DNA of 64,000 nt, taken from NCBI RefSeq assembly GCF_039962115.1, contig NZ_JAMPKJ010000020.1:1-64000 (forward strand), given 5' to 3'. The position numbers and the translations under genes are program-made. Below the pieces are notes generated by a model. It made no database searches. It was not told the DNA's origin and worked only from the letters and a program-made list of their open reading frames with translations. Position 1 is the stretch's first letter, and each line of letters begins with the position of its first letter. The stretch is from Funiculus sociatus GB2-C1. GTDB taxonomy: Bacteria > Cyanobacteriota > Cyanobacteriia > Cyanobacteriales > FACHB-T130. Positions 54,570 to 64,000 of the stretch are shown piece by piece.

Positions 54570-55613
54570 ATGAACTTTTGCAGCGATAATGTCAGCGGAG
54601 TTTCGCCGGAAATCATTGAAGCAGTAGTTGCTGCCAATGAAGGTGCAGCTATGCCCTATGGTGATGATGAATATACTCAGCGCTTGTCAACACAGTTACA
54701 GGAATTATTTGAGACAGATTTAATTGTTTTTCCAGTAGCAACGGGTTCTGCTGCTAATGCCCTTGCTTTGTCTGTAATGACACCACCTTTTGGGGCAATT
54801 TACTGCCACAGCCAATCCCATATTAATGTTGATGAATGCGGCGCACCAGAATTCTATACTGGGGGTGCGAAATTGGTGACACTTCCAGGCGCAGATGGCA
54901 AAATTTACGCCTCTGACTTGGCAAATGTGCTAAACAAAGCTAGTGCTGGCGTTGTGCATCACGTACAACCTGCCGCTGTCAGTTTGACTCAGGCAACTGA
55001 AGCGGGATGTGTGTATAAACCAGAGGAAATTTCTCAAATTGCCGAGATTGCCCATACCCATAATTTGGGGTTACAAATGGATGGGGCGCGTTTCGCTAAT
55101 GCTGTGGCGAGTTTGGGCTGTTCGCCTGCCGATATTACTTGGCGAGTTGGGATAGATGTGCTTTCGTTTGGGGCGACTAAAAATGGCGCGATCGCAGCGG
55201 AAGCAGTAATATTTTTTAATCAAGAATTGGCAAAAACTTTCGGCTATCGTCGTAAACGCAGCGGACATTTATTTTCCAAAATGCGTTTTTTGTCAGCACA
55301 GTTAGAAGCTTATATTAAAGATAATTTGTGGTTGAGAAATGCTGCCCACGCTAATAATATGGCTCAAAAATTAGCGCAGAGTTTATCATATTTGCCAGGA
55401 GTGAGATTGTGTCACCCAGTTGAGGCAAATGAAATTTTTATCGAGCTGCCAGAGTTAGTTACTCAAGGTCTTCTTGCTGAGGGTTTCCGCTTTTATCGTG
55501 GGGACGAAGGAGCTAAATCTACAGTGCGTTTAGTGACTGCTTTTAATACAAAAGAAGAGGATGTTTCTGCTTTTATGAAAGCAGCACAAAAATATTCTGA
55601 GAAGGCGAAATAA
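54570..55613 (+). CDS. Low-specificity L-threonine aldolase / beta-eliminating lyase, 347 aa
   Basis: A fold-type I PLP enzyme of the LtaE family: FCSDNVSGVSPEII at the start, MPYGDDEYTQRL near 28-39, FPVATGSAANALALS, MDGARFANAV near 170-179 and the PLP lysine in DVLSFGATKNGA near 199-210. It cleaves L-threonine and allo-threonine to glycine and acetaldehyde. Length typical. It stands alone between repeat-rich gaps. Confidence 0.93.
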   Translation: MNFCSDNVSGVSPEIIEAVVAANEGAAMPYGDDEYTQRLSTQLQELFETDLIVFPVATGSAANALALSVMTPPFGAIYCHSQSHINVDECGAPEFYTGGAKLVTLPGADGKIYASDLANVLNKASAGVVHHVQPAAVSLTQATEAGCVYKPEEISQIAEIAHTHNLGLQMDGARFANAVASLGCSPADITWRVGIDVLSFGATKNGAIAAEAVIFFNQELAKTFGYRRKRSGHLFSKMRFLSAQLEAYIKDNLWLRNAAHANNMAQKLAQSLSYLPGVRLCHPVEANEIFIELPELVTQGLLAEGFRFYRGDEGAKSTVRLVTAFNTKEEDVSAFMKAAQKYSEKAK

Positions 55614-55851
55614 GGAGTTTATGGATCTTGAAGATGCAGGGCAATATTTTAGGTAGCCTATCATATCTATAGCAATCCTAACTTATTTATGAACTTCGCC
55701 CTTTCCTCCTACGTCCTGGTGAAAGCTTTCACAGATAACAGTTGACAGATAATATTGCCATTACTCCCGGTATTATTTGACTTACCGCACCGAATCACAA
55801 CGAAAACAATTGAGACATTGTTCTTGGCACCATCCGAACTACCTTTAGTTT

Positions 55852-56556
55852 TTAAACTAAAACCTCCTTCAGCTTCTCTACAATCCACTGGCGAACCTCC
55901 TGATGAACTTCTTCGGCAACTTCATCAAGACCATGATCGGCACCATCGTAGAGGATGAGGTGCTTGGGTTCGCGGCTGAGGCTGTAGATGTACTGTGAAC
56001 AGGACGGCGAAAGCACCTTGTCGCGTTTACCGTGAATCAGCAAGATTGAGCATCGTGGTGCTAACTGGCAAGCAGGCGCAGCACCATAGCTTTGGCTGGC
56101 GAGTGTCACGATGCTGCGAACAGCTTGGGAGAGGAAAGCAGCTTGAATAACGACAGCACCGCCAAAGGAGTGACCTATCAAAGCAACGGTATCAATACCT
56201 TCGCTTTCTAGATAGCTGATGCCTGCCAGAACGTCGAGAACTGATTCCGCAAGTATTGTGGGGTGCCGGAATCGCACTCTTAAAGAAGCGATCGCTTCAC
56301 AGGTGAGTTCTTGGCACAACTGGGGATACAGCCCCTTGGCTGGTGTATCCCAACCACCGCCAACACCGCCGACGTAAATAGCACCGCACTTCGCACCATC
56401 CACTGGGTAGTAGCGACACTCTACCTTGCCACGGCTTGTCACCAGTGCGATTGGGTAATAGTCTTCTTGAATCGCTCCCACTTCCAGACCACTAACTACC
56501 ATCTCGAAGGGATCGTCTTCATCGTCTTTGACATTATTCTTTGTGTGTAGCATCAA
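55852..56556 (-). CDS. Alpha/beta hydrolase (dienelactone hydrolase-like), 234 aa
   Basis: The nucleophile elbow GHSFGGAVV near 124-132 (Ser126), DKVLSP (acid) near 182-187 and GADHGLDEV (His) near 210-218 give a complete triad. The N-terminal half has CRYYPVDGAKCGAIYVGGVGGGWDTPA, an oxyanion-type loop. A cytosolic esterase or peptidase-like hydrolase with unknown substrate. Two adjacent ATG codons begin the frame. Confidence 0.88.
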   Translation of the reverse strand: MMLHTKNNVKDDEDDPFEMVVSGLEVGAIQEDYYPIALVTSRGKVECRYYPVDGAKCGAIYVGGVGGGWDTPAKGLYPQLCQELTCEAIASLRVRFRHPTILAESVLDVLAGISYLESEGIDTVALIGHSFGGAVVIQAAFLSQAVRSIVTLASQSYGAAPACQLAPRCSILLIHGKRDKVLSPSCSQYIYSLSREPKHLILYDGADHGLDEVAEEVHQEVRQWIVEKLKEVLV

Positions 56557-56763
56557 TTATTATATTCCCTAAAGCTTTTATGCAAAGTAAAACACCCTTT
56601 CCTATTTCATTGCACTAATTAATACAGCTTGGCTCCTTCTATCCCTGGGCTGGAATTTTCAATGGCTAATTTAAGTGAGCTGTTATACATTAGACTCCTA
56701 GTCAAAGATGCCTGCACTTAGTACAAGAAATTTGCAAAATTAGGATGATACCCTAACTATTAA

Positions 56764-58089
56764 TTAATCGCCAGATTCAGAATCAATTGATTCTGTGGGT
56801 ATGGGCATCACTAGGACTTTATCAACTCGGTTGCCATCCATATCCATTACTTCAAAGCGGAACCTGTCTAATTCAAAATGGTCGGCAGCAGTAGGAATTT
56901 TCCCTAGATGCGTCATTACGAAGCCGCCCATTGTGTGATAGTTACCCTTTTGTTCTCCAGGCAACTCCTCGATGTCTAACAGTTCAAACAATTCTTGCAC
57001 AGGCAACATCCCATCCACCAACCACGAACCATCCTCACGTTGTACAATTGGGGGATCTTCTGCCTCATCGGCTGAGGGAACGTCACCAACGATTTCTACA
57101 AAGATGTCGTTGAGAGTGAGCAATCCCTGAGTGACACCGTATTCGTCTACAACTAGCGCCATGTGAGTGCCAGTTTGCTTGAACAACTCTAGGACTTTCA
57201 ATCCTCCCATGCTTTCAGGCACAAAAACGGGCTGTTGCAAGGAAACTGTCAGGTCAAGCGGTTGTCCCGATAGACTGCGGGCTAATAAGTCTGAGACTGG
57301 AATCACCCCCAGAACGTGGTCAAGGCTATCCTGGCAGACTGGAAATCGAGAATAGGTACTATTTATAATCTTTTGTTGGTTTTCGTCTGGGGAGTCTTCC
57401 AAATCGAGCCAGGTAATATCCGGTCGAGGTGTCATCAAGGCGCTTACGGGTTTGTCTCCTAAGCCAAAAACTCGCTCTACCATGTCTTGTTCGGCTTCCT
57501 CAAAGGTTCCCGCTTCGGTGCCTTGCTCGATCAAGTCTGTGATATCTCTTTCTGTAACCAATGGCTCTGTGGAGGGTTTGATGCCCAACATCCGCACCAC
57601 CATATCAGTAGAAGCGCTCAATACATAAACGATCGGGGAAGCAATGGCAGCTAGCATCCGCATTGGGATAGCAACGGCAGATGCAATACGTTCTGGGTAG
57701 TTTAACGCCAAGCGCTTCGGCACCAGTTCGCCAATAATCAGCGTTAGATAGGTAATGATCAAAATGGCAACCGCTGATGCGATCGCTTCTTTATATGGTG
57801 CTAACCAGGGGATTAAACCTAACGCAGGTACCAGTCTTTTAGCGATCGTTCCTTCGCCAAAAGCACCGGACAGAATGACAATCAGGGTAATCCCCACCTG
57901 AACGATAGCTAGAAATTGATTCGGAGCATTAGCTAGTTCCAACGCAGCGCGAGCTTTGATATCTCCCCGATCGGCCAGCTGTTGCAGTCGTATTTTCCGT
58001 GCGGAGACGATCGCCAACTCTGACATAACAAAGATGCCATTGAGGATGGTAAGCAGGAAAATAATTAGAATTTCGGTAGTTGGGGACAT
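56764..58089 (-). CDS. CNNM/CBS-domain membrane protein (HlyC/CorC family), 441 aa
   Basis: The N-terminal CNNM transmembrane domain (about 1-190) has three to four helices with IVSARKIRLQQLADRG near 29-44 and LVPKRLALNYPE near 122-133. Two CBS domains (about 215-345; MTPRPDITWLD, VVDEYGVTQGLLTLNDIFVE) and a C-terminal CorC/HlyC domain (about 355-435) follow. The family exports or senses Mg/Co ions; 'hemolysin' in old names is not informative. Divergent from mfd. Confidence 0.93.
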   Translation of the reverse strand: MSPTTEILIIFLLTILNGIFVMSELAIVSARKIRLQQLADRGDIKARAALELANAPNQFLAIVQVGITLIVILSGAFGEGTIAKRLVPALGLIPWLAPYKEAIASAVAILIITYLTLIIGELVPKRLALNYPERIASAVAIPMRMLAAIASPIVYVLSASTDMVVRMLGIKPSTEPLVTERDITDLIEQGTEAGTFEEAEQDMVERVFGLGDKPVSALMTPRPDITWLDLEDSPDENQQKIINSTYSRFPVCQDSLDHVLGVIPVSDLLARSLSGQPLDLTVSLQQPVFVPESMGGLKVLELFKQTGTHMALVVDEYGVTQGLLTLNDIFVEIVGDVPSADEAEDPPIVQREDGSWLVDGMLPVQELFELLDIEELPGEQKGNYHTMGGFVMTHLGKIPTAADHFELDRFRFEVMDMDGNRVDKVLVMPIPTESIDSESGD

Positions 58090-58321
58090 TTGTATTTGTA
58101 ATGCCAGTAGTATTGGCTAACGGTGCCTAAGATGGACGCCAGCTTTGTATGGGAACATAAGTTCCCCGAAAAAACGGTGGCTATAGAGAAATTAGCAGAT
58201 TCGGTAGAGCAGAAATCTGTCTGTAGACCAGTCTCGATTTGATCTGCCTTCTAAAATGATGAAGGTAAGGAGATATACTCCTGCTGTTTTGTCAGAACGA
58301 ATTAAGTATTTCCTCCAACTA

Positions 58322-61300
58322 ATGGCATTTTCTTCTATTATTCGTGCCTTGGGGCGATCGCCTCTCACTACAGAACTGGTCTCTAAGCTAAACCGTCAGC
58401 GCTATCTCCAGCTCAACGGTATTCCTCGCTTGCCAAAAAATTTAGTGGCATCCGCCTTGGCACAAGTCTCTGGGCAAAATTTGTTTGTGGTGTGTGCCAC
58501 TCTTGAGGAAGCTAGCCGTTGTTGCGCGGCTCTGGAAGCGATGGGCTTCGCCACGGTTCATTTTTATCCAACTTCGGAAGCGTCACCCTACGAGCCTTTT
58601 GACCCGGAATCGGAGATGATTTGGGGGCAGATGCAGGTGTTGGCAGATTTGGTCAACGGTCAGTCGTCAGTGGCAACGAACAACGGACAGCTGGCAACTG
58701 ACAACGGACGATTAGCAATTGTAGCGACGGAACGCGCCCTACAACCGCATTTGCCGCCCCCTGAAGCTTTTAAAGCTTACTGCGTAACGATCCCCGCCAA
58801 CCCCTCCTTAATAAGCGGGGATCAAGAGGGGATCGGGGATTTGGGAGCGTTTAGTAAGAAGGTGGCGACTCTGGGTTATGCGCGGGTTCCTTTGGTGGAA
58901 ATGGAGGGGCAGTGGAGTCGGCGCGGGGATATTATTGATGTGTTCCCGGTTTCGGCTGAGTTGCCTGTGCGTCTGGAGTGGTTCGGGGATGAGTTAGACC
59001 AGATGCGGGAGTTCGATCCGGCTACTCAGCGATCGCTTGATAAGATTGAGCGTCTGGTTTTGACTCCTACTGATTTTAGTCCGATTGTGCGGGCGGCTTT
59101 AGAAGAGAAAAACCACTCTTTAGACGCGGGGGAAGACCAGAGAAGTACGCGGCGGTTGCTGGGGGTAGCTTTTGAGCAACCTGCTTCTTTGTTGGATTAT
59201 TTGCCTGAGAATACTTTAGTAGCGATTGATGAGCCGGATCAGTGTCGCGCTCATAGCGATCGCTGGGTGGAACATGCTCAGGAACAGTGGAAATTGGCTG
59301 AGGAAGATTCTTCCCCATTACCAAAAATTCACCGTTCTTTTGATGAATCTCTGGCGGCGACAGAAGCTTTTCAGCGGTTGTATTTATCGGAGTTGGTTGA
59401 GGAAGGTCAGGGGTTAAATCTTGCTAGTCGTCCGGTTCCAGTGACTCCTCATCAGTTTGCGAAAATTGCTGAAACTATGCGTCAGGAACGCGATCGCGGT
59501 TTTGCGGTTTGGATTGTTTCTGCTCAACCTTCGCGTTCTGTGGCTTTGCTGCAAGAACACGATTGTCCGGCGCAGTTTGTCCCTAATCCTCGCGATTTCC
59601 CAGCAATTGATAAGTTGCAAATTCACAAGACTCCCATTGCACTAAAGTATTCTGGGGTTGCGGAACTCGAAGGTTTTATTCTGCCAACTTTCCGGTTGGT
59701 GGTGGTGACGGATCGGGAGTTTTTTGGACAGCATTCTCTGACAACTCCTAGTTATATCAGGAAGCGTCGCCGCGCTGCTTCTAAGCAAATTGACCCCAAC
59801 AAACTGCGTCCTGGCGATTATGTGGTTCACAGAAATCACGGCGTTGGCAAGTTTGTCAAGTTGGAAAGTATGACTGTCAGCAACGAAACCCGCGAATATT
59901 TGGTGGTGCAGTATGCTGATGGTTTGTTGCGAGTCGTGGCGGATCAGCTGGGTTCTCTATCCCGGTTTCGCGCCACGGATGGGAAAGCGCCGGAACTTAA
60001 TAAAATGTCCGGTAAGGCTTGGGAAAATACTAAGAATAAAGTCCGCAAGGCGATTAAGAAACTCGCGGTTGATTTGCTGAAATTGTATGCTCAAAGAGCG
60101 CAACAGCAAGGTTTCACTTATCCATCTGATTCGCCTTGGCAAGAGGAAATGGAGGATTCTTTCCCCTATCAACCAACGCCGGATCAGTTGAAGGCGACTC
60201 AAGATGTGAAGCGGGAAATGGAAAGCGATCGCCCAATGGATCGTTTGGTGTGCGGTGATGTCGGTTTTGGTAAAACGGAAGTCGCTATTAGAGCAATTTT
60301 TAAAGCTGTCACCGCCGGAAAGCAAGTTGCCTTTCTCGCCCCTACTACTATCCTGACTCAGCAACACTACCACACTTTAAAAGAGCGTTTCGCTCCTTAC
60401 CCGATTGAAGTTGGTTTGCTTAACCGTTTCCGCAGCGCTGAGGAACGTCGCAACATTATTAAGCGGCTGGCGACGGGTGAATTAGATATAGTCGTTGGTA
60501 CTCACCAGCTACTTAGTAAGGATATTCAGGTGCGAGATTTAGGGTTGTTGGTGGTGGACGAAGAACAGCGTTTCGGCGTTAACCAAAAGGAGAAAATAAA
60601 GTCTCTCAGAACTCAAGTTGATGTGCTAACTCTCAGCGCCACTCCGATTCCCCGCACACTTTATATGGCACTTTCGGGAATTCGGGAAATGAGTTTAATT
60701 ACCACGCCGCCGCCTTCTCGTCGTCCGATTAAAACTCACCTAGCTGGATACGATCCTGATGCAGTACGCACTGCAATTCGCCAAGAACTTGACAGAGGGG
60801 GACAAGTCTTTTATGTTGTTCCGCGAGTTGAGGGAATTGAAGAAACTGCCACCGCTTTGCGGGAAATGGTGCCGGGAGTTAAACTAGCGATCGCGCACGG
60901 TCAGCTAGACGAATCTGAACTAGAAGCGACGATGCTTGCTTTCAGTGCTGGCGAAGCAGATATCCTCCTGTGTACCACGATCATTGAATCCGGTTTGGAT
61001 ATCCCCAGAGTCAACACAATTTTAATAGAAGACGCGCAGAAATTTGGTTTATCGCAACTTTACCAATTGCGAGGAAGAGTCGGACGTGCGGGAATCCAAG
61101 CTCACGCATGGTTATTTTATCCCAAACACAAGGCGCTATCTGATGCCGCCCGCCAACGCTTACGAGCAATTCAGGAGTTTACTCAGTTGGGTTCGGGTTA
61201 TCAACTAGCGATGCGCGATATGGAAATTCGCGGTGTCGGGAACTTGTTGGGTGCAGAACAATCTGGTCAAATGGATGCAATTGGTTTCGACCTTTACATG

Positions 61301-61819
61301 GAAATGTTGGAAGAATCCATTAAAGAGATTCGCGGCCAGGAAATTCCCCAAGTTGATGATACTCAGATTGACTTGGCTCTGACTGCATTCATCCCCGCTG
61401 ACTACATCACAGACTTGGATCAAAAGATGAGTGCCTACCGCTCTGTTGCTGCGGCTCGTTCTAAGGAAGAATTAGTAAGTATTGCCGCAGAGTGGAGCGA
61501 TCGCTATGGTAACATCCCTAAATCTGCTACTCAGTTGTTGCGGGTAATGGAACTTAAACAAATAGCCAAGTCTCTAGGCTTCAGTCGCATCAAACCCGAA
61601 GGCAAACAACACGTTATCTTAGAGACACCAATGGAGGAACCTGCCTGGAACCTTATCCGAGCAAATCTGCCAGAACACCTGAAAACTCGTTTTGTCTATA
61701 CCCCTGGTAAAGTCACTGTTCGCGGTTTAGGTGCCTTAAGCGCCGATCAACAGATGGAAAGTCTGATAACTTGGTTGGGTAAAATGCAGGGAGCATTGCC
61801 AGAACCCGCACTCGTTTAA
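58322..61819 (+). CDS. mfd: Transcription-repair coupling factor Mfd, 1165 aa
   Basis: Mfd removes RNA polymerase stalled at lesions and recruits UvrA. Domains: UvrB-homology region (about 1-330), polymerase-interacting CarD-like domain (about 488-560, [17 protein letters not shown]), helicase motifs ([11 protein letters not shown] near 640, VVDEEQRFG near 742, [12 protein letters not shown] near 915) and the C-terminal D7. The frame opens 66 bases earlier, but [15 protein letters not shown] is the usual family start. Two stretches near 110-130 and 156-173 are encoded by repeat DNA (58651-58710 and 58789-58839). Confidence 0.96.
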   Translation: MAFSSIIRALGRSPLTTELVSKLNRQRYLQLNGIPRLPKNLVASALAQVSGQNLFVVCATLEEASRCCAALEAMGFATVHFYPTSEASPYEPFDPESEMIWGQMQVLADLVNGQSSVATNNGQLATDNGRLAIVATERALQPHLPPPEAFKAYCVTIPANPSLISGDQEGIGDLGAFSKKVATLGYARVPLVEMEGQWSRRGDIIDVFPVSAELPVRLEWFGDELDQMREFDPATQRSLDKIERLVLTPTDFSPIVRAALEEKNHSLDAGEDQRSTRRLLGVAFEQPASLLDYLPENTLVAIDEPDQCRAHSDRWVEHAQEQWKLAEEDSSPLPKIHRSFDESLAATEAFQRLYLSELVEEGQGLNLASRPVPVTPHQFAKIAETMRQERDRGFAVWIVSAQPSRSVALLQEHDCPAQFVPNPRDFPAIDKLQIHKTPIALKYSGVAELEGFILPTFRLVVVTDREFFGQHSLTTPSYIRKRRRAASKQIDPNKLRPGDYVVHRNHGVGKFVKLESMTVSNETREYLVVQYADGLLRVVADQLGSLSRFRATDGKAPELNKMSGKAWENTKNKVRKAIKKLAVDLLKLYAQRAQQQGFTYPSDSPWQEEMEDSFPYQPTPDQLKATQDVKREMESDRPMDRLVCGDVGFGKTEVAIRAIFKAVTAGKQVAFLAPTTILTQQHYHTLKERFAPYPIEVGLLNRFRSAEERRNIIKRLATGELDIVVGTHQLLSKDIQVRDLGLLVVDEEQRFGVNQKEKIKSLRTQVDVLTLSATPIPRTLYMALSGIREMSLITTPPPSRRPIKTHLAGYDPDAVRTAIRQELDRGGQVFYVVPRVEGIEETATALREMVPGVKLAIAHGQLDESELEATMLAFSAGEADILLCTTIIESGLDIPRVNTILIEDAQKFGLSQLYQLRGRVGRAGIQAHAWLFYPKHKALSDAARQRLRAIQEFTQLGSGYQLAMRDMEIRGVGNLLGAEQSGQMDAIGFDLYMEMLEESIKEIRGQEIPQVDDTQIDLALTAFIPADYITDLDQKMSAYRSVAAARSKEELVSIAAEWSDRYGNIPKSATQLLRVMELKQIAKSLGFSRIKPEGKQHVILETPMEEPAWNLIRANLPEHLKTRFVYTPGKVTVRGLGALSADQQMESLITWLGKMQGALPEPALV
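58651..58710. repeat. CAACGGACA/CAACTGACA repeat inside mfd
   Basis: Imperfect units GTCAACGGTCAGTCGTCAGT, CAACGAACAACGGACAGC and CAACTGACAACGGACGA run in tandem and encode [19 protein letters not shown]. Similar GTCAGT units occur at 13102-13140 and in thiO/G (about 26905), so this looks like an in-frame repeat insertion. Confidence 0.6.
58789..58839. repeat. GATCCCCGC/GCGGGGATC palindrome inside mfd
   Basis: A perfect 9-bp inverted repeat (58789-58797 with 58815-58823) around CCAACCCCTCCTTAATAA, followed by AAGAGGGGATCGGGGA. It belongs to the same type as the CCCCC/GGGGG core of the MITE at 54262 and is in frame, encoding [17 protein letters not shown]. Confidence 0.65.
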
Positions 61820-62327
61820 ATTTAACCCAAATAGTACATTCTGTAGGTTGGCTTGAGGAACCTCACCCAACCTACAATAGAGTGTTATAGTTATCAAGTA
61901 AAAATTGACTTTCCTAATAATTGTCGGTAATTTCTAGAGAATTGTAGCTTTGGATACAGCTATCAATCTTTAGTCAGAAAATGCACCAATTGAGGTAAAA
62001 AAAATTACTCCGTTGGGTACTTCTGATTTCGCGGCTTGCCACGTTTCAATAAACTTATAGACGCAATAAATAAAAGCTAGTGGCTAACTGAGGTTAAATA
62101 AGTGTCTTCTCAACTCTCATTTAACTGACGCTAATTTTAACGTAGCTATAAATAGCGCTTATCAATATTAACCACTCCTGAAAATAAAAGCAGAAATTTG
62201 CTAGGAAAAGCTTGCCTTAGCTATTTTTATGTGTCATATTTAATTTCTGGTTACTTCATTAAAACTTTATGAAATTATCAGAAACTTTGTTCAGACTTTT
62301 ACCACACTATTCTTTAAGGTTTGTACC
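61820..62327. other. 508-base region after mfd with a terminator-like palindrome
   Basis: TGTAGGTTGG (61842-61851) and CCAACCTACA (61867-61876) form a 10-bp stem with an inner GAGG/CCTC helix, 23 bases after mfd; this GTAGGTTGGG palindrome is common in cyanobacteria and likely ends mfd. The remaining 450 bases are A/T-rich with no recognised gene. Confidence 0.6.
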
Positions 62328-62384
62328 GTGGTACATAGAGATGAGCAAATCACTCAACTAACCGGATATCAACAAGGTGAACTT

Positions 62385-62750
62385 ATGAGTAGGATATGCA
62401 CGAAAGAAGAACCTAGCGCTCTACAAGCTTTAGCAATAGCTTCAGCACAAAGCGTACACGCCGCTAAGCCTGCGAAATTACTAAAGCGACAATTTGATAT
62501 CTTGCAACCATTGCGTCAATGGCTGGACGGGATAGAGATTCGTACCCCTAAGATGGCTCATTTCCTCGCCAAGGCTATTCCTGCACAGTGTCCTTTTGAA
62601 CGCGATATCAAGATTTTTGGTCGCATAATCGCGCATATTCCCCCACTGTGCAAGCTGAATCCACTTTACGAGCAACTGGTAGGCTTGCGTTTTCGCGCTC
62701 TGTGTTATTTAGTAGATCGGTGTGGGCTGGATATTCAGTCGTATTGCTAG
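62385..62750 (+). CDS. Mo-dependent nitrogenase C-terminal-domain protein, 121 aa
   Basis: Matches the cyanobacterial family named after a C-terminal domain of some Mo-nitrogenase subunits: FDILQPLRQWLDGIEIRTPKMAHF, CPFERDIKIFGRIIAHIPPLCKLNPLY and GLRFRALCYLVDRCG. It has no nitrogenase catalytic motif and its presence does not imply nitrogen fixation; no nif gene is in the window. ATG 62385 follows AAGGTGA closely (four-base gap); an in-frame GTG at 62328 also has AAGG upstream and cannot be excluded. Function unknown. Confidence 0.75.
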   Translation: MSRICTKEEPSALQALAIASAQSVHAAKPAKLLKRQFDILQPLRQWLDGIEIRTPKMAHFLAKAIPAQCPFERDIKIFGRIIAHIPPLCKLNPLYEQLVGLRFRALCYLVDRCGLDIQSYC

Positions 62751-62951
62751 ATAGAATTTGCTACTTTTAAGAAGGCAACAGTTGGATTATACGACTTGAG
62801 GGCTTTTTTGGCTAGAATGTCTTGCACCTAGAAGATTCAACAGAGATATTTGCAAGCATCATCTAAGCAATCGAATAATTTATGGCAGTAGCGATCGCTT
62901 ATCGGGTTAACAAGAGTAAGATGTGGTGGATGCGATCGCTTACAATAAATT

Positions 62952-63998
62952 TCACCCAGCTAATGCTGCCAACTGCGATTCAATTTCAACTGGATTGAGT
63001 TTTTGACCAATAAAGACTAACTGAGTTTGCCGATTCTCTTCTGGTTGCCAAGGTCTATCGTAAAATTGATCAAATCTTGTTCCCACACCTTGCAATACTA
63101 ACCGCATCGCTTTATTGGGAACAGCAACAAAACCTTTGATTCTGTAAATTTCCTGTTGTTGCACCAGTGCTTCTAATTGTTTTTGCAGCTGCTGGGGATC
63201 AAAAGCACGGTTTAAAATAACGTGAGCTGAAGTGATTTCCTCATCGTGGTCGTGGTCTTCTTCCGTGTCGTGATGACTGGGACGCGCATCTAAGTTGTCT
63301 TCTACAGCAACTTGCAAGCCAAGAATAACAGAGGGATCGAGTTGCGATCTGTTGCTTTCCACAATCTTAACAGCTCTCGACAACTCTCCTTTAATCAAAT
63401 CCACCACCCCAGCTTGCTGCGTAGCATCCACCAAATCAGTTTTGTTCAACACCACCAAATCCGCACACGCCAGCTGATCTTCAAACAATTCTTGCAAAGG
63501 CGTTTCGTGTTCCAAATTCGGATCTGTTTGACGCTGTACATTTACCGCATCTGGATCACTAGCAAAAGTTCCAGCAGCCACGGCCTCACAATCAACGACT
63601 GTAATTACAGCATCCACAGTAGCCGCATTGCGAATTTCCGGCCAGCGAAACGCCTTCACCAACGGCTTTGGTAAAGCCAGTCCCGATGTTTCAATTAAGA
63701 TGCAATCAAGTTTATCTCGCCGCTTCAGCAACTCTAGCATCGTCGGCAAAAATTCTTCCTGCACCGTGCAGCACAGACAACCATTCGTCAATTCAACAAT
63801 ATTACTGCTGCTGTCCCCATCTTCTGGACAGTAGCCACAAGAACGCAGCAATTCGCCATCAATACCCAATTCACCAAATTCATTCACCAAAACGGCGATG
63901 CGTCGTCCTTGGTTATTTTGTAGTAGATGGCGAATCAAAGTTGTTTTGCCACTGCCTAGAAAGCCAGTGATTACTGTTACGGGGAGTTTTGCAGCCAT
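62952..63998 (-). CDS. CobW/COG0523 family metallochaperone GTPase, 348 aa
   Basis: GFLGSGKTT at 12-20 is the P-loop, GCLCC (C74-x-C76-C77) the metal motif of the family, and LNKTD near 184 the G4. An acidic His-rich loop (HHDTEEDHDHDEE near 241-253) and the CobW C-terminal domain (about 258-340) follow. Such proteins handle Zn, Co or similar ions; the metal cannot be told without the promoter, which lies beyond the window edge. The coding region is complete, the ATG being at 63996-63998. Confidence 0.92.
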   Translation of the reverse strand: MAAKLPVTVITGFLGSGKTTLIRHLLQNNQGRRIAVLVNEFGELGIDGELLRSCGYCPEDGDSSSNIVELTNGCLCCTVQEEFLPTMLELLKRRDKLDCILIETSGLALPKPLVKAFRWPEIRNAATVDAVITVVDCEAVAAGTFASDPDAVNVQRQTDPNLEHETPLQELFEDQLACADLVVLNKTDLVDATQQAGVVDLIKGELSRAVKIVESNRSQLDPSVILGLQVAVEDNLDARPSHHDTEEDHDHDEEITSAHVILNRAFDPQQLQKQLEALVQQQEIYRIKGFVAVPNKAMRLVLQGVGTRFDQFYDRPWQPEENRQTQLVFIGQKLNPVEIESQLAALAG

Positions 63999-64000
63999 TT

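Noticed and set aside
55719-55732. GTGAAAGCTTTCAC palindrome as operator for the hydrolase or aldolase gene.
   Set aside because: It lies between the 3' ends of two convergent genes, where an operator is unlikely; 14-bp palindromes are expected occasionally by chance.
62385-62750. Evidence that the organism fixes nitrogen.
   Set aside because: The family occurs in non-fixing cyanobacteria and no nif structural gene is present in the window.

Overview
The window is chromosomal DNA of a cyanobacterium. The evidence is the dense GCGATCGC (HIP1) octamer, the dark-operative protochlorophyllide reductase genes chlL and chlN, the photosystem II assembly protein Psb34, the fused glycine oxidase/thiazole synthase typical of cyanobacteria, and several families largely confined to cyanobacteria (CGLD27, DUF3318, DUF5331, Mo-nitrogenase C-terminal-like). 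Abundant short palindromes and heptamer tandem repeats (GGGGATT/GGGGACT type) suggest a filamentous, repeat-rich lineage, but the genus cannot be fixed from the sequence alone.

Layout. 1-4.2 kb is accessory: an HNH nuclease, a UPF0175/DUF3368 toxin-antitoxin pair, a VWA protein, TlyA, and an 80-residue protein made of two near-identical repeats. 4.2-12 kb holds two DUF697-type GTPases flanking envelope genes (secreted FxLYD-like protein, Tat-exported amine oxidase, outer-membrane barrel with beta-helix). 12-15 kb has initiator tRNA-Met and the co-directional set yqeK, rsfS, CGLD27, asparaginase. 15-18.1 kb is an exopolysaccharide module: a group 4 glycosyltransferase, an RsbW-like kinase, and a STAS domain fused to a sugar-phosphate transferase. 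18.4-22.7 kb: queE, a PEP-CTERM phytase-like esterase, and small hypothetical genes. 22.9-29 kb: chlL-DUF5331-chlN, thiO/thiG fusion, psb34. 29-39.6 kb is housekeeping: TPR protein, rpmG-rpsR-RNase II operon, RDD protein, moeA, a zinc-ribbon/pentapeptide Ser/Thr kinase, pheT, YciI. 40-51.6 kb is an alpha-glucan/trehalose region: a CBM20 amylase, trehalase, treY, treZ, with two methyltransferases and a NUDIX gene interspersed. 52-64 kb: divergent TPM/LemA pair, a MITE-like element, threonine aldolase, hydrolase, CNNM/CBS protein, mfd, a Mo-nitrogenase C-terminal-like protein and a CobW GTPase.

How genes work together. TreY and TreZ convert maltodextrin ends to trehalose and TreH degrades it; the CBM20 amylase acts on the same glucan pool. 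ChlL is the ATP-driven electron donor to ChlN/ChlB (chlB is not here). The STAS-transferase and the overlapping or adjacent ATPase look like a partner switch wired directly to a polysaccharide-priming enzyme.

The most unusual signals are: short repeat elements inserted in frame into essential genes (pheT, mfd, probably a GTPase); a decayed second copy of the treY 3' end on the far side of a NUDIX gene; the STAS-sugar transferase fusion; the selected internal duplication in the 80-residue protein; a MITE with 3-bp target duplication nested in another palindromic repeat; and leader elements before pheT (start-stop ORF) and queE (terminator hairpin touching the start codon). I saw no CRISPR array, intact IS transposase, rRNA operon or prophage.
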